From NCBI GenBank assembly GCA_031296305.1, contig JARLFZ010000028.1:1-41162 (forward strand): a DNA stretch of 41,162 nucleotides, written 5' to 3'. Origin of the DNA: Occallatibacter sp. GTDB lineage: Bacteria; Acidobacteriota; Terriglobia; Terriglobales; Acidobacteriaceae. The notes under the pieces are model-generated. The model did not search any database. It was not told the DNA's origin and saw only the letters and a program-made list of their open reading frames with translations. Of this stretch, positions 1-9,063 are shown piece after piece (the stretch's first letter is position 1; each line of letters starts with the position of its first letter). A program made the position numbers and the translations under genes.

Positions 1-2
1 CG

Positions 3-71
3 GCCCACCGCCGCGACGTCATGGAGCGCGCCCTCGACTGGTTCACCCGCTATATGCCCCCAACTCAATAG
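3..71 (+). CDS. C-terminal fragment of a host alpha/beta-hydrolase-like protein
   Basis: The frame starting at base 3 reads without a stop to TAG at 69-71 and encodes a tail with the pattern HRRDVMERALDWFTRYM. This resembles the end of prolyl-oligopeptidase/dienelactone-hydrolase type alpha/beta hydrolases, where an R-x-D-x-x-ER-hydrophobic-x-WF-x-x-Y segment forms the last helix. Only about 22 codons are present, so the family call is tentative. It is the only clear non-phage coding sequence at this side and marks the left flank of the prophage. Confidence 0.45.
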   Translation, partial: AHRRDVMERALDWFTRYMPPTQ

Positions 72-114
72 CCCGGTTCTGCTCCCCATCCGCTTCCGGA
101 CCAGTCTATTGAGT
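63..114. repeat. inverted repeat overlapping the host stop codon
   Basis: The 9-mer ACTCAATAG (63-71, containing the stop codon) is repeated as its exact reverse complement CTATTGAGT at 106-114, with 34 bases between. It could form a long-looped hairpin at the 3' end of the host gene, but no T-run follows. Role unknown. Confidence 0.5.
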
Positions 115-150
115 AGGCAACCCGGCGAGACAACCGCTAAGGCCGCTTCA

Positions 151-224
151 TGTGGCTACTCGCGTTCGATGCCCCGGATTACACACGTTCGATGCCCCAA
201 CCCAGGGCAAAGAGCGTGTGTAAT
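151..224. repeat. candidate transposase-binding repeats at the left phage end
   Basis: Bases 154-175 and 177-198 are direct repeats matching at 18 of 22 positions, sharing the exact core CGTTCGATGCCCC (163-175 and 186-198), offset by 23 bp. Part of the second copy, ATTACACACG (178-187), recurs inverted as CGTGTGTAAT at 215-224. In phage Mu the transposase binds 22-bp sites arranged as adjacent direct repeats (R1, R2) just inside the end, so this is a good candidate for one end of the element. A terminal 5'-TG could be at 151-152 with CTTCA (146-150) as the target duplication; this is inference because the matching right end was not found. Confidence 0.5.
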
Positions 225-268
225 GAATTAAATATTCCATTTTTCATAGGCTTTCCGGAAGCCCCAAA

Positions 269-715
269 TCAGATCTGGAAATTGACCCCATCATAGATCA
301 CCCGGATGATCTGTCCAGCAGCGATATCCCCAGCCGCCAAAGCCACCGAACCCTTCTTCACAATCGGGATCGCCGCAGACCCAGTAACGACCAATATGGA
401 GGGACCTGTATTAGCAGCTTCGGCCTTAAAACTCACCGTGCTGCCGACGATCAAAACAGGAGCGGGATTGAGGGTTACCACATAGGCATTCGCTGCCCCA
501 TCATCGTAGCCAAAAGAATAGGCTTGCTGCTGCAAAGAAGAGATTGCAGCCGAGGATAGGTTGGGCGTCACATTCACCCAAGCAGTTCCGTTGTCGTAAA
601 AGATCTGCCCTGTATCGGTCGCATGGTAAGTGCGCCCAGCGATCCCCACGCCAACTCCGCTCGGAGGCATTGCCGCCTGGAGTCCAACGATAGCTATGGC
701 CGCCAATGTTGTCAT
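269..715 (-). CDS. small tail-fibre-like protein, last late gene
   Basis: The 148-residue product has a hydrophobic N-terminus, then a Y-H-A-T-D-T-G-Q-I-F-Y-D-N-G-x-A-W segment typical of phage tail-fibre attachment regions, and ends in an A-G-Q-I-I-R-V-I-Y-D-G-V-N-F strand pattern common at the C-terminus of fibre domains. It starts with ATG at 715 after a GGAGAGGG ribosome-binding site and sits 9 bases downstream of the large tail-tip gene, so it is probably part of the host-recognition tip. Known: such short proteins often follow J-like hubs. Inferred: structural role. It is the last gene before the candidate phage end. Confidence 0.55.
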   Translation of the reverse strand: MTTLAAIAIVGLQAAMPPSGVGVGIAGRTYHATDTGQIFYDNGTAWVNVTPNLSSAAISSLQQQAYSFGYDDGAANAYVVTLNPAPVLIVGSTVSFKAEAANTGPSILVVTGSAAIPIVKKGSVALAAGDIAAGQIIRVIYDGVNFQI

Positions 716-724
716 ATCCCTCTC

Positions 725-3700
725 CTATTCGACGAAAACCACTTCGCCGTTGATGTAGATGATGTTGCCCCGTGCATCAGTCAGAATCGATCCAGGCAAA
801 ACGGCCGCGCCCCATACGGTCACTTTCACCGATCCGGTAATGGTCGAATCCGCAACACTGGTTGCCGTGATTGTATGAGTGCCGGCGGCATTCGGGGCCG
901 AATAAACGCCAGTGTTATCGATGGAACCAACCGACAAGCTACCGCCCACGATGCCGTCGACGCTCCAGATCACCGGGGCGTTCGATACGCCGGCAATCGA
1001 AGAGCTGAATTGCTGTACAGTTCCCGCAGCGATACTCTTATCGGCTGGCGCAATCACAACCTGTTTTGTCGCCGCCACACCCGACATTGCAAAGACCGCA
1101 AATACATCTGCTGTGCCTGCCCAGATGTCTCCTGATCCATCGTTAAAGGTGATATGGACGACATTGCTCTGATCTAGATAGCAGGTACCTACACCCTGCG
1201 CGTGGTGGCCAGAGATGATGGTTCCGTTGCTCGATCCAACAATAGCTTCTAGCTCAGACCCATCGCCAGCGCTCGCAGGCAGATGAAGAGTCGAACCATT
1301 GGCCATATTCTTCGCGCAACCGACGCCGAAGATATTGCCATTTGTGAGCGTGCAGTGCATCCAGTTCGCACCGCTCAGGTTCTCGGTAACCACCGTGCCC
1401 ATATTGTTCTTCCAGGCAAAGACAAGCACGGCACAGTTGCCGTAATCCCTTGTACCGGCCGAGTCGCTCGATACCAGGTGAACTACCTGCCCGGCATCGA
1501 CGTAAGCACCGAGGCTCTGAAGCGTGCGCACAATGGCTGGCATATCGTGCGGAAAAGCTACAGCAAACATTTTGTCAGTCGTGTAACCGGAAGGCAGAAC
1601 GATCGCCGCTCCGCTCGCCAGAACTCCCTGACCGAAGAGAACTGTTTCTCCGCCCAGAAGAGTGAACTCAAGCCAGTTCATCCCATTGCTTGTTGTCGGG
1701 CGATCGGGGCTTAGCCAGGTCAGCGCCGCATAATTTACGTCTCCTCCCCATGTTGTGCCCTCAAGATCGTTGTAAATCAACGTGAGCAGCCGGGAGGAAT
1801 CGGCGCTGCACAACTGGATGATACGAATAGAGTGATAGTTGATGTTGGCTCCCGCGGGACCCGCCCACGCCAACATATTCGAGGCCGGATAGCCGGTGGA
1901 CGGAAGCTGAAACTGAGAGCCGCTCGCAAGCGCGCCGCTGAAGAATACGAAGTTGCCACCGTTCGCCAGAGGAACCGCGGTGAAAACCGTGTCATTGCCC
2001 GGATCGCTACCGGGAACACTCGGCCACCCTGCCTGATCGTCATCGCTGGTGTCATACATGTATCCCTCGTCATAAGTCCCGAGGGTGAACTCAATCTCGC
2101 CGCTATCCTGCGCGGGAGTTACTGCCAAGCTATCCCCAGAACTGGAGACTTCCGCCGATGGAGGACGGATTGTGAGCGGATCCAGAACCTCATAGTCGCC
2201 AGCATACGTCCAGCTCACCGTGTCGTCGACCGTCACATGATCTCCGGGTTGAATGGCAGCGGCAAGGCGTTGCAACACATCCTGCGCAAACATTGAAGTT
2301 TTGAAGCGGATGCGTGCGGGAGTCACATATAGTGTTAGATCGAACCCAAGCGCGCGATCGCGTTCATAGCGAGTGATGCGGCTGACCTGGTCGTAAGTGG
2401 ATGTTGCGAAGTCCAGGGACTGCTTGACCTTGTTTCGCTGCCGAGCGATATTCAATCCGACTGCGCCACGCGCCAGCATGTTGGCCTTATGCCAGAATTC
2501 AGGCGAACGCTCTTTGAACCGCGAATAGAGCAACCCGGCAGCTCCACCTGCACCGACATTTGTCGGATAGTTTGCGCCTTTGCGCTGAATGGTGAAAGTG
2601 CTGGGATCGACCTCTTGCGGCGTGCCCGAGTTGATGACATCAGGGACTGACTTCACAGACCAGGTCCCGTCGTAGACAGTACCGGTTCCACCGATTGCAA
2701 TACGATCGCCCGTATTAAAACAGTGCGGCGCAACGGTCTCAACAGTCGGATCCGCCTGGTTTGTGCTGGTGATGCTCGCAATCGCAGCCGCGACTGGTAC
2801 CAATATATCGCGAAAGTGTGGCACATATCGATTGCCTGCCGTATGCAGCGCCTGGTCGTTTGCTTCGAACGAGCCGGGCAGAATGTGGTCTCTGGAAAAG
2901 ATAAAGACCGAAGGTCGCGGCTTGTCGCAGACGAGGCCGATTTTTCCCTGTGTGGTTTGTTCATAACTGCGGCAGCAGAGAAGAATCTGCGAGATAACTG
3001 CCTGAAGTGAAGTTTGCGAGGTGAAGCTATAATTTCCGGCGAAGCGGCGCCGACCATTCGCGAGGAACTGGTCGAAGTATTGGGCGGCTTCGTAAATCGG
3101 CTCCCAATCGAAGCGCGCACTGACCGCAGAAGGCAGCGGATCTGGGCCTCCCTGATAAGTAAGGTTGTAATCGGGGAAAAGCTTGCGCCGTAACCGCACA
3201 TCGACCCAGTGCCATGCCGGGTTAGTGGTGAACGCATAGCCAGTCACATTCCCATTCGCATCGAAGAGTCGGCAGCGCAGTGCGCGCCACAGCCCGATCG
3301 GGGTTATATCGGTCCACTGCGAAGGATCGTTGGAATGATTGTTAGTCTGGTACAACACCGGCTGTTTGCGCATGATCGCGTAATAGGCGATCCGCGAAAA
3401 TGCCAGAGGTTGAATTGCCGTCGGGAACTGAGCGTACAGAACGTCCACACCCTGATCAGGCCCATTCGATGAAGGCGTCAAACCCGCGCCGATGGTTGCG
3501 TCGCACCCACTATGGAAGTTGAAGACTATATCTTGTTTCGGATAATCGAGCGCTCCGTACCACCGCTGACCCATCCAGCTATTGACCACAGTAGTGTCGC
3601 CCGTCCAGGTCAGCTGATCGGCGAGCCATAACTCGCTGGGACCATCCCACTCGCCGTGGCCTAGCAGCCAGATGCCGACGCGAGTGTAGTCCAGGTCGTT

Positions 3701-3832
3701 ATTGCCTGTGTCCTGCAGCATGTAATAGGCGTGACGCTTGCCAGTCGCCCACACGTAGCCATAACTCAGCGGAATCGGAGTTCCGGTGGTTTCGCTTGCC
3801 GAAGATGCCTGAGTCGTGGATGCGTTCGCCAT
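725..3832 (-). CDS. large tail-tip / J-like host-attachment protein with three internal repeats and an Ig-like domain
   Basis: The protein has 1035 residues. ATG at 3832 overlaps the TGA of the upstream hub gene (TGATG). The first 550 or so residues are a tail-hub-type region (W-L-L-G-H-G-E-W-D-G, many aromatic residues), as in lambda J and the corresponding large tail proteins of Mu-like siphophages. Three related units of about 100 residues follow, at roughly 614-710, 714-815 and 820-915, each with W-x4-L-x2-G, a G-x-L-A-x-G-x(3-5)-L-P motif and a hydrophobic F-x-W/F-A-x-K/M end. Residues about 924-1010 form a BIG2-like bacterial Ig domain (S-I-A-A-G-T-V-Q-Q-F, W-S-V-D-G, G-x-Y-x-A-P). It ends with a short G-N-I-I-Y-I-N-G-E-V-V-F tail. 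Position at the end of the tail operon supports receptor binding at the tail tip. Confidence 0.7.
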   Translation of the reverse strand: MANASTTQASSASETTGTPIPLSYGYVWATGKRHAYYMLQDTGNNDLDYTRVGIWLLGHGEWDGPSELWLADQLTWTGDTTVVNSWMGQRWYGALDYPKQDIVFNFHSGCDATIGAGLTPSSNGPDQGVDVLYAQFPTAIQPLAFSRIAYYAIMRKQPVLYQTNNHSNDPSQWTDITPIGLWRALRCRLFDANGNVTGYAFTTNPAWHWVDVRLRRKLFPDYNLTYQGGPDPLPSAVSARFDWEPIYEAAQYFDQFLANGRRRFAGNYSFTSQTSLQAVISQILLCCRSYEQTTQGKIGLVCDKPRPSVFIFSRDHILPGSFEANDQALHTAGNRYVPHFRDILVPVAAAIASITSTNQADPTVETVAPHCFNTGDRIAIGGTGTVYDGTWSVKSVPDVINSGTPQEVDPSTFTIQRKGANYPTNVGAGGAAGLLYSRFKERSPEFWHKANMLARGAVGLNIARQRNKVKQSLDFATSTYDQVSRITRYERDRALGFDLTLYVTPARIRFKTSMFAQDVLQRLAAAIQPGDHVTVDDTVSWTYAGDYEVLDPLTIRPPSAEVSSSGDSLAVTPAQDSGEIEFTLGTYDEGYMYDTSDDDQAGWPSVPGSDPGNDTVFTAVPLANGGNFVFFSGALASGSQFQLPSTGYPASNMLAWAGPAGANINYHSIRIIQLCSADSSRLLTLIYNDLEGTTWGGDVNYAALTWLSPDRPTTSNGMNWLEFTLLGGETVLFGQGVLASGAAIVLPSGYTTDKMFAVAFPHDMPAIVRTLQSLGAYVDAGQVVHLVSSDSAGTRDYGNCAVLVFAWKNNMGTVVTENLSGANWMHCTLTNGNIFGVGCAKNMANGSTLHLPASAGDGSELEAIVGSSNGTIISGHHAQGVGTCYLDQSNVVHITFNDGSGDIWAGTADVFAVFAMSGVAATKQVVIAPADKSIAAGTVQQFSSSIAGVSNAPVIWSVDGIVGGSLSVGSIDNTGVYSAPNAAGTHTITATSVADSTITGSVKVTVWGAAVLPGSILTDARGNIIYINGEVVFVE

Positions 3833-4488
3833 CAATATCTCCGGGTACGGTTGATCACCGTCAGGGGCGTGTTTGCCGAGGTCTCGCCGTAGTTCTTTTC
3901 GTAGTTATTGAGAGCGACCATGATTCGTTCGACCACCTGGCAGCTCTGAAAGCTGTACTGGCATTCATTTGCTTGTGTGGATCCGCAGCGTGGTCCGCCC
4001 CATTGCAGCTGACAGGTCTCGCAGTAGTTTTCGAGCGGCGTGTCATCCTGCGCGCAACTGAAGATATCGATTGCCTTGAAACTGACCGTATCCACGCCGT
4101 TGTCGTCCAGAGTCAAAGTTCCATGAACCTCAATCCATGAGGCCTCAGCATCCGCCTGCCAACACCTATACACAAAAAACGCGCCTTCGAGAGCCGAGGC
4201 GCGCAGTTGCGTTTCGACATCCCGAGCAAGCGTGTTGCCGGAAACGTTCTGCAGCTTAAAATTGCCAGTGTTACTCACCGTCGAGCGATTAAAGGTGAAG
4301 CTTGGTACTCCAAGCAGCCAAGGCAAATAAACGACTGGATCTCCGGTGAACATAGAGGGCGCTGTCAGCGTGCGATCGGCCCAGTAGAAAATGCCACCAT
4401 TGATGTTCTCTACATCCAGCAGGTTCGCTGGCGCTATGCCCGTGCGCGCGCCCCCAACCGATAACAAAGATGGTGCGAGATCGATCAC
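3832..4488 (-). CDS. tail hub assembly protein, DUF2163 / BR0599 family
   Basis: The 218-residue protein begins with GTG at 4488, overlapping the upstream TGA (GTGA). The C-terminal half has the cysteine-rich signature of phage BR0599/DUF2163 proteins: C-E-T-C-Q-L-Q-W-G-G-P-R-C-G, then C-Q-Y and S-C-Q. The family includes tail-tip proteins of siphophages and gene transfer agents that join the distal tail to the hub. Its place between a distal-tail-type protein and the large J-like protein fits. The cysteines may bind metal. Confidence 0.75.
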   Translation of the reverse strand: MIDLAPSLLSVGGARTGIAPANLLDVENINGGIFYWADRTLTAPSMFTGDPVVYLPWLLGVPSFTFNRSTVSNTGNFKLQNVSGNTLARDVETQLRASALEGAFFVYRCWQADAEASWIEVHGTLTLDDNGVDTVSFKAIDIFSCAQDDTPLENYCETCQLQWGGPRCGSTQANECQYSFQSCQVVERIMVALNNYEKNYGETSANTPLTVINRTRRY

Positions 4489-5300
4489 CGCATCACCTCA
4501 AGCCAGCACCAGCTCACGTTTGCCGCTGAGGCTGCGGCGTTCTTTGTGCCAAGCGCAACTGCTTTCACGCGATGGAAGTCCAGCGAGACATCCTCTTGCA
4601 TCAACGCCATCTGCGGTCCAAGTTCGGCCGCGTTATAGCAATCGACGGTCGCGACCACAACACTGTCTAGTAGTATCTGGACGTTTCCGAACTCCGGACC
4701 TTGCAGCAGATAAAGCTTGAAGCCATAGCCGCGGTATTCGAACTGCGCCCATTCGCCGGCGTTTCCGGTGTTATCCAGCGTCGTCATGTCGAGACCTTGG
4801 AAGTTCCGAGCCGTTTTTGCCCAAGTCCCCGATGTGGCCACTTTCTGGTCGAGGTAGTCATTGGAGACATAGAACGTAATCGCGTCGTGATCCCAATTTG
4901 ATGGGTACTTGTGCATTGGCACGATCGGAATTTCGTCAAAAGTCACGTTCTGCACGTCCCACATGCCATTGCCAGTTTCGACCGGAATCACTTCCGACGT
5001 GAAGTGTCCTACATACTCGCGGCCATCAGCGTCATGATCAACAACTGTGAAGAAGCCGTCCTCGTATTGCTCGTAGTACCACTTGAGCCGCTGTACGCAG
5101 GCATAACTGCGGCCTATCCATGAGAAGTTGAAACTGTGACCTGTATTCGCAGTTTCACGCGACCAGGGCGTTCCTCCGACAGCTTTCTTGCGTAGTTGTG
5201 TCCCGGTCCGCTTGCGCGGGAAGCCGTAGTTGGGACACATCGAATCCTGGATGTTCTCATCCCAAGTCGCGGTGGGGTTGAGAATGTCAGAGCTAGGCAT
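4485..5300 (-). CDS. distal/minor tail protein
   Basis: The 271-residue product starts at ATG 5300, chosen because GGAGGGG lies five bases upstream; the open frame extends 11 codons further but without a good ribosome-binding site. The N-terminal half (W-x-E-N-I-Q-D-S, W-S-R-E-T, F-x-V-V-D-H-D-A-D-G-R-E-Y-V-G-H-F) resembles distal tail proteins that follow the tape measure in Mu-like siphophages of the B3 type. The C-terminal half is beta-rich and unrecognised. It overlaps the tape-measure stop by 8 bases. Function rests on position plus weak resemblance. Confidence 0.55.
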   Translation of the reverse strand: MPSSDILNPTATWDENIQDSMCPNYGFPRKRTGTQLRKKAVGGTPWSRETANTGHSFNFSWIGRSYACVQRLKWYYEQYEDGFFTVVDHDADGREYVGHFTSEVIPVETGNGMWDVQNVTFDEIPIVPMHKYPSNWDHDAITFYVSNDYLDQKVATSGTWAKTARNFQGLDMTTLDNTGNAGEWAQFEYRGYGFKLYLLQGPEFGNVQILLDSVVVATVDCYNAAELGPQMALMQEDVSLDFHRVKAVALGTKNAAASAANVSWCWLEVMR

Positions 5301-8300
5301 CGGCCCCTCCAGAGTTGTCGGCGTAGCTCGCATTCACGGCCGAGCGGATAGCATGCTTGTTGGCCATCAGAAATTGCATGGAACTCTTGGCGTCGATTGC
5401 GCTCAAGTGCAGATGAACTTCGCCGCCCGATGAACTGGCTGGCGCCACCGAAGTGCTATCGGCGCCGTAATACTTCGCCATATCAGCATAGGTAGCTCCT
5501 GAGTTGATCGCGTTGAGAGCCCCAGCGTGTGTGCCGGCCTGCTGCTGTTCAACCATAAATTCACCGCGTTGCGCGCGAATCATGCCGTGGTCAACACCAT
5601 CGCCATAGGAGCCGAAGTTATCGATCGGACCTCCCCAGTCATATTGAGCGGCCGTCGAAGTGAATTGGCTACGTCCCGCTTTCTGCTCACCGGTAAACTT
5701 CGCTTCAGCCTGCTGAATCTCTTTTTTAATGGTGTCGTTGTAATAAGCTCCAGCGGCTGGCCCCATAGATCTTGTGGTTTTCTTCGCTTCCATGTCCAAG
5801 CTCTGCACATCGCTGTACGCGGACAGATAGTCCATACCGCCCTGTTGGTAACTTTCGAAGTCATTGGCAATGCGCGGCCGCACCTGTTTCAAGTCGTAAA
5901 CGCGCGCTTTCTCTCGGCCGCCAAATCCGATCGCACCGAGAACAGCGCCGCCCACTGCGCCGATCGCCGCGCCGATGGGACCACCAAGGGACATGCCCAG
6001 TTGCATGCCACTCATGGCTCCGCTTAGCGCGCCGCCCACGCCACCATTACCTTCATAGGCTCCGAACAGCCCCATGGCGCCGCCGGCCGCGCCCATCGCG
6101 TTCGCACCGACTCCGCCTCCATTCAACATGCCAGTTCCGGATTTGCCTAGACTGAAATTTCCGGCTTTATTGAAAGAGCCCGAGAGATCCACGCTTTGCG
6201 TTTCGGCGAAGCCCGCGTCAGCGTCGGAAGTTGACTTCTTGCCACCGAACAAGCCGCCAAGAGTGCTCTTGCCCTGGCTGAAAAGCCCTAATCCCTGTTG
6301 CGTATTTCCCAGTGCAGTGCCAACGCCGCTTGGCGCTGTAGCGTCCGCACTGGTGGAACCGCTGAAGCTCGTCGGAACCGCTGTTGATCCGCCCGGCTCG
6401 CTTGCGCCGCCCATCGAGGCTGATAGGCCGGTCGATCCGCCGCTGGTGCTGAAGCTCGATTGCGCGAAGGTATTCGCCGAGCCAAGCCCGACAGCAGAAC
6501 CCCCGCCACCCAAAGCCAGATTTGCGCCGCCGATGGAGATCTGTGCTGTGCCGACAGAGATCATCGCCGACGCCGCGCTGTGCGTGGCGGTTTCGTGTGC
6601 ATTAGCGCCGTGCCCGGCAGCCGTTCCGGCGATACGATCGAAGACGCCGCCGGGTGTTCCCTGCGCCGCATTGCCCACGTTACCGATATGGGCTTGCATC
6701 CGCTGCACCAATGCAGCCGCGGCTTCGCCCGCGGCCTTGTCGCCAAACTCCTTCATGGCCTGCATGGGGTTTGAAAAGAAACGCGAAAACTCCCTCGCCA
6801 TCTTTTCGCGGGCTGCCCGCGAGGCTTCCACTAACTGTGCATCCTTGATCTGCTCGGCCGCGATCGCACGACGGTTATAATCCTCATCGGAAATTTCCGT
6901 CAGTCTCCGCTGCTCTTTGTATTTCCGTAACCGCTCCTCATACTCTGCCTCGATCGCCGCTGTCTGGTTTTTCTCGGCCGACAACAACTTTGCCCGCGCC
7001 TCGGACTCAATCTGTTCTGTTTCAGATGTATTCCGATGCGACAGATCAGAAGTTTGATGATTTGCGGAAGCACCTATAATGCCCACGCCGCGATTCAACT
7101 CTTCAACGTGCGCTTGGTATAGAGGGGCGTTTTTGTTCTTTCCATACAGCTTTTCGTATTCGTGCAGCAGATCGTCTATCTGTCTTTTTGCTTCAGCGTT
7201 GATCCGCTGAAAACCTGAGACCTGGTGCGTAGCGCTCTGGTCGGCCAACTCGTCGATATGCCGCGTAAACTCATCCTGGGCGGTGGATATCTCTATGTTC
7301 GTTTGCTTATGTATTTCGTTGACCGATGCTAGGCGCTGTCCAGGATCCAAATGAGAACGCGGATCGAAAACGTCATTGACCCTGTTCTTTTCCTCTTGTT
7401 GAATACGAGGAACACCTGTTAATCCTGACAGACTTGTTTGCTCGCGCAGCTTTTGGACTTCGTGGATTTGGTCCTCAAGACGCTTCTTTTCATCAGCATG
7501 GAATTTTGCCCATACGTCATTTACCGCCTCCTCCGAAGCGACATGCTTACGCGTAAGTTCATCAATTTGCTGTTTGGCTTGTTCTCGATAAAGAGCTTCC
7601 CCACGCAGAGAAGCGTTGGTAGCCTCGTTGTGCAGCTTAATTCTCTCTTCAGTGGCCATGCGCCCAAAGGCAACAGAATCGGCCTTGGCACGCAATTTGC
7701 CAATAGCGACTTCCTGGTCATATTCGGCCTTGCCTGCATTAGGGTCAACCTCATGGACCCGGATTCTCTGATTTTCGGGGGTCCTGTTTTCCAGATCCTG
7801 CTGCATACGCAGTGCGCGAGTCGTCTCATATAAAGACTTCTCGTGAGCCTGAGTAACATCGAGATGCTTTTTTGCTAAATTGATTGCATTTTGGGTTTCG
7901 ACATTAGACCGTTGCCAAGCTTGCGCTGTCGCTGAAGCATAAGAATTCTGTGCCTCAACGCCTTTTTCCTCCATCTGAACGGCCAGTTCCTCAGCGCGGG
8001 CCTTAGCGGCATCGCGATTCTGGTATTGAAGAGCTAGTTCCTTATCGTCCCGTGGCGTGAATGATCGCATAGGCATGGCACCCGGATACATGCCATTTCC
8101 CATGCCCTCAATCACCGCATTCGCGTCGATATAGTGTTTCTTTTTGTTTTCGAGTTCAGAAATCTGAAGGTTTGCCTCTCGCAAAAGACCATTCGCGGTT
8201 TCAAAGCTCGCGGTATCGAACAACTTCTGTCCAGCGGCTTCACCCGCTTTCTGAATGTATTCATCTACCGATTTATTGACGTCCACGTACTCTTCATACA

Positions 8301-8661
8301 GCTTCTTTACGCCTTCGTAGAGCTGGGTGAATACCATCGCACCGATTTGGATTGCGCCTAGCCCGATCAACGCGGTTCCCACCATACTCAGAGCTGTCTG
8401 TGCGGCTTTACTCTCTGCAATGATGCCCCGAAATGCGCGTGGCAAATGAATGCCAAACTCCTCGGTAAGAAGATGCACCTTTTCCCGTGCGCTCGATGCG
8501 CCTGCACCCGCAGCCCCCATGCCCTCTTTCACGCGCTGGCCCGTTGTCGCGCCAGCGGCGCCGAGCTGACCGAGGCTTTGCGTGACCTTCGAGACAACCT
8601 CGCCGGAGTTGCCGTCGACGACATTGATCGTGATTTGGACTGCCGAGGTATCTACAGCCAT
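5293..8661 (-). CDS. tail tape measure protein
   Basis: The 1122-residue product sets tail length and is threaded in the tail lumen. It has the usual pattern: a short N-terminal region, a hydrophobic stretch near residues 90-115 (A-L-I-G-L-G-A-I-Q-I-G-A-M-V-F), long charged coiled-coil from about 120 to 660, then a Gly/Ala/Ser-rich section (about 670-940) containing further membrane-like G-A-A-I-G-A-V-G-G-A-V-L-G-A-I segments. The C-terminal region has R-G-E-F-M-V near a G-A-L-N-A-I-N-S-G motif seen in tape measures. ATG at 8661 follows AAGGAAA. It lies immediately after the chaperone pair, the canonical place. The central coiled-coil part looks less GC-rich than its flanks. Confidence 0.9.
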   Translation of the reverse strand: MAVDTSAVQITINVVDGNSGEVVSKVTQSLGQLGAAGATTGQRVKEGMGAAGAGASSAREKVHLLTEEFGIHLPRAFRGIIAESKAAQTALSMVGTALIGLGAIQIGAMVFTQLYEGVKKLYEEYVDVNKSVDEYIQKAGEAAGQKLFDTASFETANGLLREANLQISELENKKKHYIDANAVIEGMGNGMYPGAMPMRSFTPRDDKELALQYQNRDAAKARAEELAVQMEEKGVEAQNSYASATAQAWQRSNVETQNAINLAKKHLDVTQAHEKSLYETTRALRMQQDLENRTPENQRIRVHEVDPNAGKAEYDQEVAIGKLRAKADSVAFGRMATEERIKLHNEATNASLRGEALYREQAKQQIDELTRKHVASEEAVNDVWAKFHADEKKRLEDQIHEVQKLREQTSLSGLTGVPRIQQEEKNRVNDVFDPRSHLDPGQRLASVNEIHKQTNIEISTAQDEFTRHIDELADQSATHQVSGFQRINAEAKRQIDDLLHEYEKLYGKNKNAPLYQAHVEELNRGVGIIGASANHQTSDLSHRNTSETEQIESEARAKLLSAEKNQTAAIEAEYEERLRKYKEQRRLTEISDEDYNRRAIAAEQIKDAQLVEASRAAREKMAREFSRFFSNPMQAMKEFGDKAAGEAAAALVQRMQAHIGNVGNAAQGTPGGVFDRIAGTAAGHGANAHETATHSAASAMISVGTAQISIGGANLALGGGGSAVGLGSANTFAQSSFSTSGGSTGLSASMGGASEPGGSTAVPTSFSGSTSADATAPSGVGTALGNTQQGLGLFSQGKSTLGGLFGGKKSTSDADAGFAETQSVDLSGSFNKAGNFSLGKSGTGMLNGGGVGANAMGAAGGAMGLFGAYEGNGGVGGALSGAMSGMQLGMSLGGPIGAAIGAVGGAVLGAIGFGGREKARVYDLKQVRPRIANDFESYQQGGMDYLSAYSDVQSLDMEAKKTTRSMGPAAGAYYNDTIKKEIQQAEAKFTGEQKAGRSQFTSTAAQYDWGGPIDNFGSYGDGVDHGMIRAQRGEFMVEQQQAGTHAGALNAINSGATYADMAKYYGADSTSVAPASSSGGEVHLHLSAIDAKSSMQFLMANKHAIRSAVNASYADNSGGADA

Positions 8662-8664
8662 GCA

Positions 8665-9063
8665 CTATTTCCTTCTGCGGATCTTGGCGCCGCACCCCAG
8701 GCATTCAACGCCGAAGCGGTTCTGTTGCCGAGCGCCGCATGCCGTACATGCCGGATGATGGCCCTCGAAAGCGCTACGTGCCAGGCTGAGAGCCAGCAGG
8801 CCCGAGGCCTCAAACGCAGCCAGGTCACGAGGCAGGAAGACAATGCCGGCTTTCTGCTCAGCTTCGAGATGCAGCAAATGCCGTGCAAACTCGTAATAGC
8901 CCGGCGAGAGGGTACGCGGCGGAATCTGAAAAGACATGCGCTCGCGCGTCTCTTCAGTAGCCCCAGCCGACTCGCGATCGATGCGGGAGCGCGCGAAGTC
9001 CTCCTCGAAGATCTCTTCGAGAGCCATTCGCACGCCTTCCGCATCCTGGACGACATCAATCAT
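8665..9063 (-). CDS. second tail-assembly chaperone-like protein with zinc ribbon
   Basis: The 132-residue protein directly precedes the tape measure (3-bp gap) and overlaps the preceding gene by 8 bases, the usual place of the second tail chaperone. ATG at 9063 has GAGG just upstream; an in-frame GTG at 9072 is an alternative. The C-terminus carries two C-x2-C pairs (C-T-A-C-G and C-L-G-C-G) separated by about eleven residues, a zinc-ribbon arrangement, and ends in K-I-R-R-R-K. The chaperone role is from context; the metal site is read directly. Confidence 0.55.
   Translation of the reverse strand: MIDVVQDAEGVRMALEEIFEEDFARSRIDRESAGATEETRERMSFQIPPRTLSPGYYEFARHLLHLEAEQKAGIVFLPRDLAAFEASGLLALSLARSAFEGHHPACTACGARQQNRFGVECLGCGAKIRRRK

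Noticed and set aside
623-1135. Open frames on the plus strand opposite the tail genes (also 3796-4140, 6074-6880, 11714-13027, 17432-18433 and others)
   Set aside because: They lie antisense to well-supported late genes, show biased low-complexity composition and have no recognisable domains; they are shadows of GC-rich coding sequence.
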